From: Pedobacter rhodius
Lineage (GTDB): Bacteria > Bacteroidota > Bacteroidia > Sphingobacteriales > Sphingobacteriaceae
Reading direction: 5' to 3'
Length of the DNA: 64,000 bases
NCBI RefSeq assembly: GCF_027213645.1
Contig: NZ_JAPWGL010000003.1
Location: 434,001-498,000 of the forward strand
Of this stretch, positions 9,023 through 18,114 are shown piece after piece. The notes below the pieces were generated by a model. It worked only from the letters and a program-made list of their open reading frames with translations. It did no database searches and had not been told where the DNA came from. A program made the translations under genes and the position numbers. Within the stretch, counting starts at the first letter, position 1. Each line of letters begins with the position of its first letter.

Positions 9023-9697
9023 ATGATAAAAATATTTACCTTATGCCTGCTGCTTTTATCGGTGGTTACCGCTAATGCTCAAAGTACCGAAGATTACATT
9101 ACCGAACATTCGGCATTTGCACAGGAATTGATGCGCGATTATAAAATTCCGGCAAGTTTAATTTTAGCTGTGGCTATCCATGAATCTGCGTCCGGAAACA
9201 GCAAAATTGCGCAACATATGAATAACCATTTTGGTGTAAAGGGGCCAAATAATAATGAAGCTATCCGTTCCTCCTACCGTGATTATTTAAATACTGATGA
9301 ATCTTACAGCCATTTTGTAGAACTAATGGAAACCCGTTCGCCTTTTAATAGTCTTTTCGCAAAATACGATCAATACGATTATAAAGGCTGGGCGAGAGGC
9401 ATTCAGCGTTCCGGTTATGCACACAGCAGGAGTTGGGCAAATCAGGTTATTGCATTAATAAAGAAATATCAGCTCTATCAATACGATGAAAGGCCCGAAG
9501 GCTATAAAGAACCGGTTTATACAACTACTATATATCATAAAAAAAGGGCGCGAAGAAGCACAAATAGTTATACAATTAAATCTGGCGATAATTTGAGTGT
9601 TATTGCTAAAAAGAAGGGCACAACGGTTAAAGCCATTATGCAGAAAAACGGGATGAAAAAAGCCAGTCTTAAGCCAGGTCAAAAAATCAAATTGTAA
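9023..9697 (+). CDS. glucosaminidase (FlgJ/GH73-like) with C-terminal LysM
   Basis: A secreted peptidoglycan hydrolase predicted to cleave N-acetylglucosaminyl bonds. A signal peptide occupies residues 1-20 (TANAQS). The mannosyl-glycoprotein endo-beta-N-acetylglucosaminidase domain spans about 28-155, with the candidate catalytic Glu54 in HESASGNS and the downstream NNHFGVKG and WARGIQRSGYA motifs. A LysM motif (about 178-224, starting YTIKSGDNLSVIA) would bind the wall. Its stop overlaps the start of a paralogue as TAATG at 9695-9699, suggesting an operon. Confidence 0.88.
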   Translation: MIKIFTLCLLLLSVVTANAQSTEDYITEHSAFAQELMRDYKIPASLILAVAIHESASGNSKIAQHMNNHFGVKGPNNNEAIRSSYRDYLNTDESYSHFVELMETRSPFNSLFAKYDQYDYKGWARGIQRSGYAHSRSWANQVIALIKKYQLYQYDERPEGYKEPVYTTTIYHKKRARRSTNSYTIKSGDNLSVIAKKKGTTVKAIMQKNGMKKASLKPGQKIKL

Positions 9698-9723
9698 TGC
9701 CGGTACCTCAAATAAAAACTAAA

Positions 9724-10560
9724 ATGAAAATAAATTACATCTATCTGGCGATAATCGTCGTGTTCTTAAGTTCTTGTTCTACACGTAAATATTCGAAAAA
9801 CAATAAAAAAATAGAGAAAGCGGCGAACAAGGCAAACAATAACACGTACAAGAGTTATAATACCTTGAGCTACATCGATGAATTTAAAACTGTAGCCGTT
9901 GAAGAAATGAATGCCTACGGAATTCCGGCAAGTATTACCTTAGCACAGGGTATTTTAGAATCGGGTAGCGGAAACAGCGATTTGGCAAAATATGCAAATA
10001 ATCATTTTGGTATAAAATGTACATCCGACTGGAAAGGGAAAAACTACTTCAGAGATGACGATCAAAAAAATGATTGTTTCAGGGTTTATAAAGATGCTAG
10101 AGAATCCTTCAAAGACCATTCAGAATTTTTAAAGCGTAAACGTTACAGTGCATTATTTCAACTGGATAAAAATGATTATAAAAGTTGGGCTCAGGGTTTA
10201 AAACAGGCCGGTTATGCAACCAATCCTAAATATCCGGACATGTTAATCAGCACAATTGAAAAATATCAGCTCTACCAATACGACCAGTCGGAGACGGAAA
10301 AACAAAAAATTGCTCGTGAAGACCGTGTGTTTACAGAAATTAACCAAAACATCCCACAAGAAAAAGCAAAATTTACACCTGTAGAAACGCCTCCGCCCGG
10401 GGCAAAACCAATTTTAGCAGATGGAACTTATACCGTTGTAAAAGGCGATACGCTTTATAATATTGCAAAGCGTTTCAACATCAGCATCGATGATTTAAAA
10501 ATATTAAACAATATGACAACTGATGGCATTAAACTTGGACAGGTATTGAAGGTTAAATAA
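9724..10560 (+). CDS. lipoprotein glucosaminidase with C-terminal LysM
   Basis: A paralogue of the preceding gene with the same two-domain plan. The start at 9724 gives a signal peptide ending in the lipobox LSSCST, so it is probably membrane-anchored, whereas its neighbour is soluble. An in-frame ATG at 9697 overlaps the upstream stop (TAATG) and could be the real start with nine extra residues. Counted from 9724, the candidate catalytic Glu79 is in LESGSGNSDL, followed by NNHFGIKCTSDW, WAQGLKQAGYA and a LysM starting YTVVKGDTLYNIA. A linker of about 60 residues is rich in Pro, Lys and Glu. Together the pair likely remodels peptidoglycan. Confidence 0.88.
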   Translation: MKINYIYLAIIVVFLSSCSTRKYSKNNKKIEKAANKANNNTYKSYNTLSYIDEFKTVAVEEMNAYGIPASITLAQGILESGSGNSDLAKYANNHFGIKCTSDWKGKNYFRDDDQKNDCFRVYKDARESFKDHSEFLKRKRYSALFQLDKNDYKSWAQGLKQAGYATNPKYPDMLISTIEKYQLYQYDQSETEKQKIAREDRVFTEINQNIPQEKAKFTPVETPPPGAKPILADGTYTVVKGDTLYNIAKRFNISIDDLKILNNMTTDGIKLGQVLKVK

Positions 10561-10593
10561 TGTTAATCAAAATTATCGCAGCCTGGTAAGTTG

Positions 10594-10601
10594 TAGCTTT
10601 G
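10594..10601 (+). promoter_or_regulatory. candidate -7 element TAGCTTTG with a very short leader
   Basis: It fits TAnnTTTG and ends only seven bases before the ATG at 10609. If used, the transcript would have a leader of a few bases at most. No clear -33 TTG was seen. Confidence 0.3.
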
Positions 10602-10608
10602 TTATCCA

Positions 10609-11361
10609 ATGAAATTTTTAATTGCTTTTATACTGTTCTTTAGCCTTTCGGCAATGCTATTTGCACAAACGAAACCTGTGCAGGGTGTTGTTATTGATAA
10701 AGAGACCAAGCAGCGGCTTGCAAAAGTTTATATTTATAATACCAGAAGCGGGGATGGGCTTTACAATACCACAAAAGGCGAATTCAGCACGTTTGCAATT
10801 CCGGGCGATACCTTAGTTGCGGCATTATCAGGTTATGGGGTAGACACTATCATTTTTAAAGGGCAGCCGGCAGCCTACTTTCAATTAAAATCTTTAGGTA
10901 TTCGATTAAGGGATGTATTGATTCAGCAGAAAAAGCTCTCGCCACAGGCACAATACGAGAAAACGATAAAGGAATACCGCTATGCAACGGAAAAGGGAAG
11001 CTCTAAAGATTTACTGAACCTGGGAAGCGGCGGCGTAGGTTTGGGAATCGATGCAATTTATAACCTGTTAAGCAGACAAGGCAAAAATGCCCGCCATTTG
11101 CAAAAAATTCTGGAAAAAGATTACCGGGAAGATATGATCGACTATCGTTTTACACCAAATTTGGTTCGGCAAATCCTTGGCATTAAAGACCCGGAACTTA
11201 CTGATTTTATGCAGCAATATCGTCCAACCTATCAGTTTGTGCTCGATGCAAATGATTATGCATTTAACCTTTTTATTAGAAATGCTTATAAAAGTTACCG
11301 GATAAATCCACAGGCCCTCCGATTGCCTGCGCTTCCCCAACTCAGCATAGAAAAATTTTGA
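10609..11361 (+). CDS. carboxypeptidase-regulatory-like domain protein
   Basis: A predicted exported protein of 250 residues. A signal peptide (residues 1-19, ending LFAQ) is followed by a carboxypeptidase-regulatory-like beta-sandwich (about 23-105, starting VQGVVIDKETKQRL), then a helical region of unknown function. The layout resembles the protein at 32295-32939, suggesting a family of periplasmic or surface proteins common in Bacteroidota. The stop TGA shares bases with the TTG start of the next gene (TTGA at 11358-11361), so the two are probably made together. No enzyme motif was found. Confidence 0.75.
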   Translation: MKFLIAFILFFSLSAMLFAQTKPVQGVVIDKETKQRLAKVYIYNTRSGDGLYNTTKGEFSTFAIPGDTLVAALSGYGVDTIIFKGQPAAYFQLKSLGIRLRDVLIQQKKLSPQAQYEKTIKEYRYATEKGSSKDLLNLGSGGVGLGIDAIYNLLSRQGKNARHLQKILEKDYREDMIDYRFTPNLVRQILGIKDPELTDFMQQYRPTYQFVLDANDYAFNLFIRNAYKSYRINPQALRLPALPQLSIEKF

Positions 11362-11681
11362 AAGCACCCATCCTGATTTTAAAAAAACTGCCGGCGGCCG
11401 GAATGGCGATTTTCCCTTTTATATTATTGAAAAAGGAAAGCTACAAAGCAGATAAGGAAATTATAAACCATGAAAAAATACACCTCAGGCAGCAACTTGA
11501 ACTTTTAATTTTACCATTTTATATCCTCTACCTGCTAAATTATTTATTTAACCTGGTAAAATATAAAAAACATGATCTGGCCTATCGGAAAATTATTTTT
11601 GAGCAGGAAGCCTATGATAACGAAAACAACTTAAACTACCTTGAAAAGCGCAATTGGTTTGCCTGGCTGAAAATAATTTAG
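11358..11681 (+). CDS. small membrane protein with HEKIH motif (minimal M56-like)
   Basis: A 107-residue protein not assigned to a named family. It has the zinc-protease signature H38-E-K-I-H42 and a second conserved-looking block, FEQEAYDNE (81-89). These are separated by a hydrophobic stretch of about 20 residues (49-67). The order HExxH, membrane helix, then a Glu/Asp-rich E-x-x-x-D-x-E block resembles the core of BlaR1/M56 membrane metallopeptidases, cut to a minimum. The TTG start at 11358 overlaps the upstream TGA; an ATG at 11403 would leave a shorter protein but keep the motif. Function is inferred only from these motifs. Confidence 0.6.
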   Translation: MKAPILILKKLPAAGMAIFPFILLKKESYKADKEIINHEKIHLRQQLELLILPFYILYLLNYLFNLVKYKKHDLAYRKIIFEQEAYDNENNLNYLEKRNWFAWLKII

Positions 11682-11784
11682 GTAATTAAGGCGTTTATCT
11701 ATCATTATGCAAATCGGTCATCTAAAGAAAAATCATTTTGCTAAACCTTTTTATCTCTGATTATTTTCTTTTTCTTTGTAAGCA

Positions 11785-12786
11785 ATGAAGAATTTTTTAG
11801 CCTCCTTAATCATCATTTTAAGCCTCAGTTCAGCGAAATTATATGCTCAGGAGATTGACACGATTCCTATCAACACAAAAGACCTGAACATAAAACTTAA
11901 GCGCAACCCACTACCAAGCAGAACATTGCCTTTATTATTCGAGCCGGTTAAAATCCGTCCGGCAATTGTAAATGCCAAGGTAAATTACTGGAAAACAAAA
12001 ACGGCTATTGGTATAAATATTAATCAGGCACAATTCAGTGATAACTGGAAAGGCGGTGGTGTAAACTCTATTGCGGTAGGCGGTTTATTAAACTGGAAGG
12101 CAGAATACAGCAAAAACAGTTATAGTTACGTAAGTGAGGTTATTCTTCAATACGGGAAAATCAAAAATAAAGACCAGTTACAAAAGAAAACCAACGACCG
12201 TATTTTCTGGGATAATAAAGCATCATTTCAATTATCAAAAAACTGGTATTTTTTTGGTTCCATAAACTTCGAATCCCAATTTGATAACGGTTATTCTTAT
12301 TCAACTGTTAATGGTACCGAAACCGCTACATTAATTTCAAAATTTATGGGCCCGGGCTATTTAACCGAGTCCATTGGTTTTGAGTATAAACCAAATAAAT
12401 ATTTTTCTACCCGGATTGGTACCGGAACCGCAAGGCAGACTTTTGTTTTAGACACCACTTTGTACAGAACAAATGCTAAAAACTATGGCGTATCGCCAGG
12501 TAAACAATTTAGAAATGAATTAGCTTTTCAGATTGTATCGGCTTTTGATAAAGATATTTTTACAAATACAAATTTAAAAGCCCGCTATGCAATGTTTATT
12601 CCTTATGAAGATATTGCCCTTAAACGTGTAGACCATAGATTAGACGTTGCCTTAACTGCTAAAATAAACAGGTTTATGAATACCAGTTTAACAGGTGTTT
12701 TACTTTATGATACCGATACCGGTACCAATAAGGTTCAGGCAAGCCAGACACTGGCATTAGGATTTGCATTTGTTTTCCCGAGGTAG
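11785..12786 (+). CDS. DUF3078 domain-containing outer membrane protein
   Basis: A 333-residue protein with a signal peptide (residues 1-21, ending LYAQ). The rest is rich in alternating aromatic and polar residues, as in beta-barrels. The block TAIGININQAQFSDNWKGGG followed by LNWKAEYSK is typical of DUF3078 proteins of Bacteroidota, which are thought to sit in the outer membrane. Function unknown. It is a single-gene unit, convergent with the DUF5916 gene. Confidence 0.8.
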   Translation: MKNFLASLIIILSLSSAKLYAQEIDTIPINTKDLNIKLKRNPLPSRTLPLLFEPVKIRPAIVNAKVNYWKTKTAIGININQAQFSDNWKGGGVNSIAVGGLLNWKAEYSKNSYSYVSEVILQYGKIKNKDQLQKKTNDRIFWDNKASFQLSKNWYFFGSINFESQFDNGYSYSTVNGTETATLISKFMGPGYLTESIGFEYKPNKYFSTRIGTGTARQTFVLDTTLYRTNAKNYGVSPGKQFRNELAFQIVSAFDKDIFTNTNLKARYAMFIPYEDIALKRVDHRLDVALTAKINRFMNTSLTGVLLYDTDTGTNKVQASQTLALGFAFVFPR

Positions 12787-12838
12787 TTAAATATATCATC
12801 CCGTTTGCAATCAGGATACAAGGTAAAAACGATTTTAT

Positions 12839-12873
12839 CGGTTGTAAACACATTAAAAATGTGCTGTCAACCG
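12839..12873. terminator. hairpin between convergent genes
   Basis: CGGTTG pairs with CAACCG and CACAT with ATGTG around an AT-rich loop, with a four-base internal mismatch. It lies between the stops of the DUF3078 and DUF5916 genes. There is no strong T-run, so termination is only likely from position. Confidence 0.4.
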
Positions 12874-12902
12874 TCATCGTTATAAAAGAACAAAACAGCT
12901 TA

Positions 12903-15329
12903 TTACGCTTTCTTTTTATGCTTTTTCTTTAAATCGAGGTAATCTACGTAATAAAGAACTTTAACAGAAAGGCTGTTATTCTGTGGGGATGCTAAAATCC
13001 CACTCAGGTTTCTGTTATATCTTTGCGTATAAAAAGTATCATAGGTTTCGGCGGCATCTTTGTAAGATAAAGAGAGTGTACTGCCTGGTGCAAACTGCCA
13101 GGTATAAATTAAATCGATATTGAAAACATTGTAGTTTCTATCTGTTCCGGTTAATGCCGGCCCCTGATAATCGGTTAAATTGCCATCCTGCTTAAGTAAA
13201 TAAAAATCCTTGTTTCGTCTGTCGCTCCAATAATGGCGTAACACAACCGTTAAACCCATTAAATTTGTAAAAGTATATTTTGCATCGAATGAGTTTTCAA
13301 CTGTTCTTCTGTCATATTTAGAAAAAATGGCCTGATTGCCCTGTGCGGTAACCCAATTTACATAATTATAATTCGGATTGAAGTTTAAGTCTAAACCGAA
13401 AGCAATTTTATCATTCAGCCTGAAGTTCTGAAAAAAGTAAAAGTTATAAGATTTCCCCTTAAAAAGTTGTTGTTCCCGATAACGAATGTTCCCGCCAAAA
13501 TTATAGGCTTTCGCACGATTAGGATTGATGTAAAGACCAATTGTATAGTTTTCCGGCGCCTTGTACATCTGACCATTTCTGGCTTCATAAAAGTCGTTGG
13601 CTTTAGCATCATAATTTACATCCAGTTCAGCAGACCATAAGTTTTTGAACCGGACATAAGAACCTCCCTCAATTCCAAAACTTTGATAATCGCCAGGCAT
13701 AGCCCTTCGCGAATAAGATGTGTTAAACCAGCTTTGCCATTCGTTATACCACTTGCTTGGTTTAAAAATATTGTATCCAAAACCTATACGCTGGTCTAAA
13801 AAGTTATTGTTGGTAAAAAAGCCCATATCTGATGGATCGAATTTATCATCAGCATATACCTGGTTATAACTCCAGGTGAAATTGCCGCTTTGCTTTCCAA
13901 AACGCAAGGTATAACTGTAACCGGTGCTTGTTTCTTCGCCACGCAAGTAACTCATTTTACCGCCGCCATTTACAAAGTATTTGTTCCCTTTATTATTTAA
14001 ATTGAATAATAATGCACTAACATTGGCATCGTAAGCGCTGCCTTGCCTCAAAACGTTCGTATTTATAAATGTTGCCGAACTGTTGTTTTTCAGTGACTGA
14101 TCGAAAACTAGAATATTGTAATTGGTAAGCGGCTGGGTTTCTACATTCCGAAGGTTGCCGTTTGCATCTTCCACTTCGGTTTGCATGCTGTTGGTTATCG
14201 CATTAAAAATCCCGATACCCAAACCTTTGGCTGTTCGCCCTGAAATTTTGGTGGCATTTAAAACTTTAGCTTCTTTTTGATCTTTAATTATTTTATCGCT
14301 GCTATTTATACCGCTGTAATTATAATAGGATGGGATAGAACCAATACGTTTAGAATAAAACAAATCTCCTTTATTAAAAAGCTCAGTTCCTTCAGTAAAG
14401 AACTGCCTGTTTTCGTTAAATTTGACTTCAAAAGGCGTCAGGTTTAAAATCCGGTTATCCGATTGTACCTGTCCAAAATCGGGTACCAGTGTCATGTCTA
14501 AAGTAAAACTATTATTTATCCCATACTTTACGTCCATACCGCCATTAAAACGCGATGTTGTATTTTTTACACCAGGAAGATTAACGGGATAATGATTTAC
14601 ATAAGCAGAAAGATATGGTGAAAAGGAAAGGCGAAGCGGCGGTTTAATATCTTTTAGACCTGTAAAAAGACCCTCCTGATTGATGAAACCGTTTACAGTT
14701 GGATTAACATAATTCCAGAAAGTTTGCACATTGGTCCGCTGTATTCTTCTGCTGAAATTTAAGCCCCAGTTTTGAATGTCTTTACTGGAAAAGCGCAACG
14801 CTGAATACGGAATTTTCATTTCGCAAGTCCAGCCTTGCTCATCAATTTTTACGGCGCTTTCCCAAACGGCATTCCAGTTCGGGTCTTCATCGCCCACCTG
14901 CGAATACTTGGCATCGAATTGTACTCCGGCAGCGGTTACAAAAAAACCATTACCATTCATTTTATCGTAAAACGGATCAACAATTATCGAGATGAAATCA
15001 GCATTACCAATATTATCACGAGATACCAGTTCGTGCGAAACGCTGTCTTTATCATCGTACATACGGGCATAAACGTAAATGGCCACATCATCGTAAAGCA
15101 CTTTCATTTCCGTTCTTCTATCCTGTTTTTCTACTCTTCCCGGCACCGGCCTGATTTCGAAAAAATCGGTCGCCACCGGAACTTTTACCCAACAGGCATC
15201 GTCCAAAACCCCGTCAATTTTTGGTGTTTCAATAGTTCTTAAAGCAGGTAATTGTTTCTGTTTTGAAGGATCCTGTGCATAAGAGATCGAATAGGCGAAC
15301 AATAAAAACAGGAGTAGGAAAATTCTCAT
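12903..15329 (-). CDS. DUF5916 protein with CBM9-like N-terminal domain
   Basis: An 808-residue exported protein. The signal peptide is residues 1-19 (SISYAQ). Residues of about 30-225 form a family 9 carbohydrate-binding-like domain (TPKIDGVLDDACW near the start, WTCEMKIPYSALRF later). The rest is a DUF5916 region that looks like an outer-membrane beta-barrel with repeated aromatic strands. Proteins of this type are widespread in Bacteroidota and no biochemical role is established to my knowledge. It is transcribed alone and divergently from ffh, with a palindrome in the shared upstream region. Confidence 0.85.
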   Translation of the reverse strand: MRIFLLLFLLFAYSISYAQDPSKQKQLPALRTIETPKIDGVLDDACWVKVPVATDFFEIRPVPGRVEKQDRRTEMKVLYDDVAIYVYARMYDDKDSVSHELVSRDNIGNADFISIIVDPFYDKMNGNGFFVTAAGVQFDAKYSQVGDEDPNWNAVWESAVKIDEQGWTCEMKIPYSALRFSSKDIQNWGLNFSRRIQRTNVQTFWNYVNPTVNGFINQEGLFTGLKDIKPPLRLSFSPYLSAYVNHYPVNLPGVKNTTSRFNGGMDVKYGINNSFTLDMTLVPDFGQVQSDNRILNLTPFEVKFNENRQFFTEGTELFNKGDLFYSKRIGSIPSYYNYSGINSSDKIIKDQKEAKVLNATKISGRTAKGLGIGIFNAITNSMQTEVEDANGNLRNVETQPLTNYNILVFDQSLKNNSSATFINTNVLRQGSAYDANVSALLFNLNNKGNKYFVNGGGKMSYLRGEETSTGYSYTLRFGKQSGNFTWSYNQVYADDKFDPSDMGFFTNNNFLDQRIGFGYNIFKPSKWYNEWQSWFNTSYSRRAMPGDYQSFGIEGGSYVRFKNLWSAELDVNYDAKANDFYEARNGQMYKAPENYTIGLYINPNRAKAYNFGGNIRYREQQLFKGKSYNFYFFQNFRLNDKIAFGLDLNFNPNYNYVNWVTAQGNQAIFSKYDRRTVENSFDAKYTFTNLMGLTVVLRHYWSDRRNKDFYLLKQDGNLTDYQGPALTGTDRNYNVFNIDLIYTWQFAPGSTLSLSYKDAAETYDTFYTQRYNRNLSGILASPQNNSLSVKVLYYVDYLDLKKKHKKKA

Positions 15330-15402
15330 AGGTTTGGTTTAGTCTACATAAGACTATTACATTGTAGAAATGTTGCATCTAAAACAAAAAATATCAACAA
15401 TT

Positions 15403-15435
15403 AAACCTATAAGGTTTTGAAAACCTTATAGGTTT
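15403..15435. repeat. perfect hairpin AAACCTATAAGGTTT / AAACCTTATAGGTTT
   Basis: Two 15-base arms pair perfectly around a TGA loop. It lies between the divergent DUF5916 and ffh genes, so it cannot be a normal terminator for either. A close relative lies at 61045-61076. Confidence 0.75.
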
Positions 15436-15516
15436 GAACTAAATTTGATACATTTGCCTTTTATTAAAAAACATTGGCTTTTCGCCTGCAGCGATTAGCT
15501 TTTTAGCGTAAAAAAC

Positions 15517-16854
15517 ATGTTTGACAATTTACAGGACAAGCTAGACAGGGCATTTAAAGTATTAAAAGGGCAGGGCAGCATTACGGAAATCAACGTGGCG
15601 GAAACCATGAAAGAGATTCGTAAAGCATTGTTAGATGCCGATGTTAACTATAAAACGGCCAAAGCATTTACTGATGATGTAAGGCAAAAAGCATTAGGAC
15701 AAAACGTATTGACAGCGGTTTCTCCCGGCCAGTTGCTTACCAAAATCATGAACGATGAACTTGCTGCCTTAATGGGCGGTGAAGTTACCGAACTTGAAAC
15801 CAAAGCAAATCCAACCATCATATTAATTGCAGGCTTAAACGGAGCAGGTAAAACAACTTTTGCCGGAAAACTGGCCTTGCATTTAAAAGGTAAAGGCAAA
15901 AAACCTTTACTGGTTGCCGGTGATATGTATCGCCCGGCTGCAGTAGATCAATTGGAGGTTTTAGGAACCTCAGTTGGGGTTTCAGTTTATGCAAACCGCG
16001 AATCTAAAGACCCGGTTGCAATCGCGCTGGAAGGTATTGCACATGGTAAACAAAATGGGAATAACGTCATTATCATTGATACTGCCGGTCGTTTAGCGAT
16101 TGATGAATCGTTAATGAACGAAATTTCCGAGGTTAAAGCCAAAACGCAACCACACGAAATTTTATTCGTTGTCGATTCGATGACCGGTCAGGATGCGGTT
16201 AATACAGCCAAAGTATTTAACGACAGACTTGATTTTACAGGTGTTGTTTTAACAAAATTAGATGGTGATACCCGTGGTGGCGCAGCACTCTCGATTAAAT
16301 CGGTTGTAAATAAGCCAATCAAATTCATCGGTACGGGTGAAAAAATGGAAGCACTGGACGTTTTCTATCCGGATCGTATGGCTTCTCGTATTTTGGGTAT
16401 GGGTGATGTGGTTTCCCTGGTAGAACGTGCTCAAATGCAGTTCGACGAGAAAGAAGCCGCAGAGTTGCAGAAGAAAATTCGCAAAAACAAATTCGATTTC
16501 AATGATTTCTATAACCAGATTCAACAAATCAAGAAAATGGGTAATATGAAAGATTTAATGGGTATGATTCCTGGTGTTGGCAAAATGATGAAAAATGTAG
16601 ATATCGAGGATGATGCATTTAAATCTATCGAAGCCATTATCCAATCAATGACGCCTTTCGAAAAAGAAAACCCCGACAGCATTCAGCAAAGCCGCCGCCT
16701 GCGCATTGCAAAAGGTTCTGGCCGCAAACTTGAAGAAGTTACCAAGCTGATAAAACAGTTTGAAGATATGCGTAAAATGATGAAGCAATTCTCAAATCCC
16801 GCAGCCGCAGCAGCAATGATGAAGGGTATGCCGAAAATGCCTTTTGGAAGGTAG
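15517..16854 (+). CDS. ffh: signal recognition particle protein Ffh
   Basis: The SRP54-type GTPase binds 4.5S RNA and signal sequences on ribosomes and delivers them to FtsY at the membrane. The N domain comprises residues 1-85. The G domain has GLNGAGKTTFAGKLA (G1), DTAGRL (G3) and TKLDGDTRGGAALS (G4 and beyond). The methionine-rich M domain begins near residue 325 and holds SRRLRIAKGSGRKLEEV, the RNA-binding helix-loop-helix, and ends in several Met residues. At 445 residues it is of usual length. A strong terminator follows. The 4.5S RNA gene was not found in the window. Confidence 0.97.
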   Translation: MFDNLQDKLDRAFKVLKGQGSITEINVAETMKEIRKALLDADVNYKTAKAFTDDVRQKALGQNVLTAVSPGQLLTKIMNDELAALMGGEVTELETKANPTIILIAGLNGAGKTTFAGKLALHLKGKGKKPLLVAGDMYRPAAVDQLEVLGTSVGVSVYANRESKDPVAIALEGIAHGKQNGNNVIIIDTAGRLAIDESLMNEISEVKAKTQPHEILFVVDSMTGQDAVNTAKVFNDRLDFTGVVLTKLDGDTRGGAALSIKSVVNKPIKFIGTGEKMEALDVFYPDRMASRILGMGDVVSLVERAQMQFDEKEAAELQKKIRKNKFDFNDFYNQIQQIKKMGNMKDLMGMIPGVGKMMKNVDIEDDAFKSIEAIIQSMTPFEKENPDSIQQSRRLRIAKGSGRKLEEVTKLIKQFEDMRKMMKQFSNPAAAAAMMKGMPKMPFGR

Positions 16855-16901
16855 CTCTGCGCTTAACGCAGAAACACTAAAAGCGAAAATATTATAAAGG
16901 C

Positions 16902-16935
16902 AAATCCCAATCAGAAATGGTTGGGATTTTTTTGT
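16902..16935 (+). terminator. Rho-independent terminator after ffh
   Basis: AAATCCCAA pairs with TTGGGATTT around a 10-base loop and runs into a stretch of seven T. Position and form are typical. Confidence 0.85.
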
Positions 16936-17027
16936 TAAATTATCATTTTAGCAAAAATTAGCCGCTACGCTGATAATCATTTCAATTGAAAAAAATAGAT
17001 GTTAAATTGCCGCATCAAATCGTAATA

Positions 17028-18107
17028 ATGAAATTAGGGTACAAAAAAATAGTTGTTAAGGTAGGGTCGAATGTAATTACGCGGACTAACGGGTTGCCGG
17101 ATGAATCTCGAATTCAGCATTTGGTCAATCAACTGGCAGAGATTAAAAAACACGGTATCGAAGTGATTTTGGTTTCTTCTGGTGCGGTCGCGTCGGGCAG
17201 AAGTTTAATTAAAGTTTCTGACAAGCAAGATGCGGTTACCACACGACAATTATTGGCTGCCATTGGCCAGGTAAAATTAATTAATACCTATGCTAATTTC
17301 TTCGAACCGCATAAAATAAAATGTGCTCAGGTCTTGGTAACAAAAGAAGATTTTCGAGATAGGGCGCATTACCTGAACATGAAAAACTGTTTGCAGATTT
17401 TGTTGCAAAATGAGGTTATTCCAGTGGTTAATGAAAATGATGTCGTTTCCGTAACCGAATTAATGTTCACCGATAACGACGAACTGGCCGGATTAATCGC
17501 CTCTATGTTAAATGCTGATGCCTTAATTATTCTCTCTAACGTAAACGGAATTTATAATGGCGACCCGAAACTGGCTGCTTCGGAAGTGATAGAAGAAATC
17601 TCGGGTTCGGTTTCAAACCTGGCCTCATTTATTCAAACAGGTAAGTCGCAGTTTGGTCGTGGCGGAATGGTTACCAAATCGACCATGGCGCGGAAAGTAG
17701 CCAAACTTGGGATCAGCGTTCATATTGCAAATGGAACTATAGATAATGTGTTAACTTCATTGTTGAATAACGAAATCGTACACACTCATTTTATTCCGGA
17801 AAAGATTAAATCAGGTAAAAAGAAATGGATTGCCCATTCAGAAACCTCAGCAACGGGAATTGTTAAATTAAACGATGGTGCAAAAGGCGTTTTAACATCG
17901 GGCAAAGCAACAAGCTTACTACCTGTTGGAATTATCGAAATACTAGCTGATTTTTTAAAGGGTGATATCATTAAAATTATCGATGAAAATAACCAACTTA
18001 TCGGCTTAGGTATCGCAGAATATGGTTCGGATAAAGCAAAGGAAAGAATCGGTCAGAAAAAACAAAAAGCGCTGGTACATTACGATTATTTTTACTCAGC
18101 GATTTAA
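17028..18107 (+). CDS. proB: glutamate 5-kinase
   Basis: This enzyme phosphorylates glutamate at the gamma carboxyl, the first step of proline synthesis. The amino-acid-kinase domain starts KIVVKVGSNVIT and includes VSSGAVASGR, PVVNENDVVS and GRGGMVTKSTMARKVA. A C-terminal PUA domain spans about residues 265-355. The ATG at 17028 puts the conserved YKKIVVKVGSN near the N-terminus; an in-frame TTG at 16986 would add 14 residues. It is followed by proA after a palindromic repeat. ProC is not in the window. Feedback inhibition by proline is usual for the family. Confidence 0.95.
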   Translation: MKLGYKKIVVKVGSNVITRTNGLPDESRIQHLVNQLAEIKKHGIEVILVSSGAVASGRSLIKVSDKQDAVTTRQLLAAIGQVKLINTYANFFEPHKIKCAQVLVTKEDFRDRAHYLNMKNCLQILLQNEVIPVVNENDVVSVTELMFTDNDELAGLIASMLNADALIILSNVNGIYNGDPKLAASEVIEEISGSVSNLASFIQTGKSQFGRGGMVTKSTMARKVAKLGISVHIANGTIDNVLTSLLNNEIVHTHFIPEKIKSGKKKWIAHSETSATGIVKLNDGAKGVLTSGKATSLLPVGIIEILADFLKGDIIKIIDENNQLIGLGIAEYGSDKAKERIGQKKQKALVHYDYFYSAI

Positions 18108-18114
18108 ATATTTT

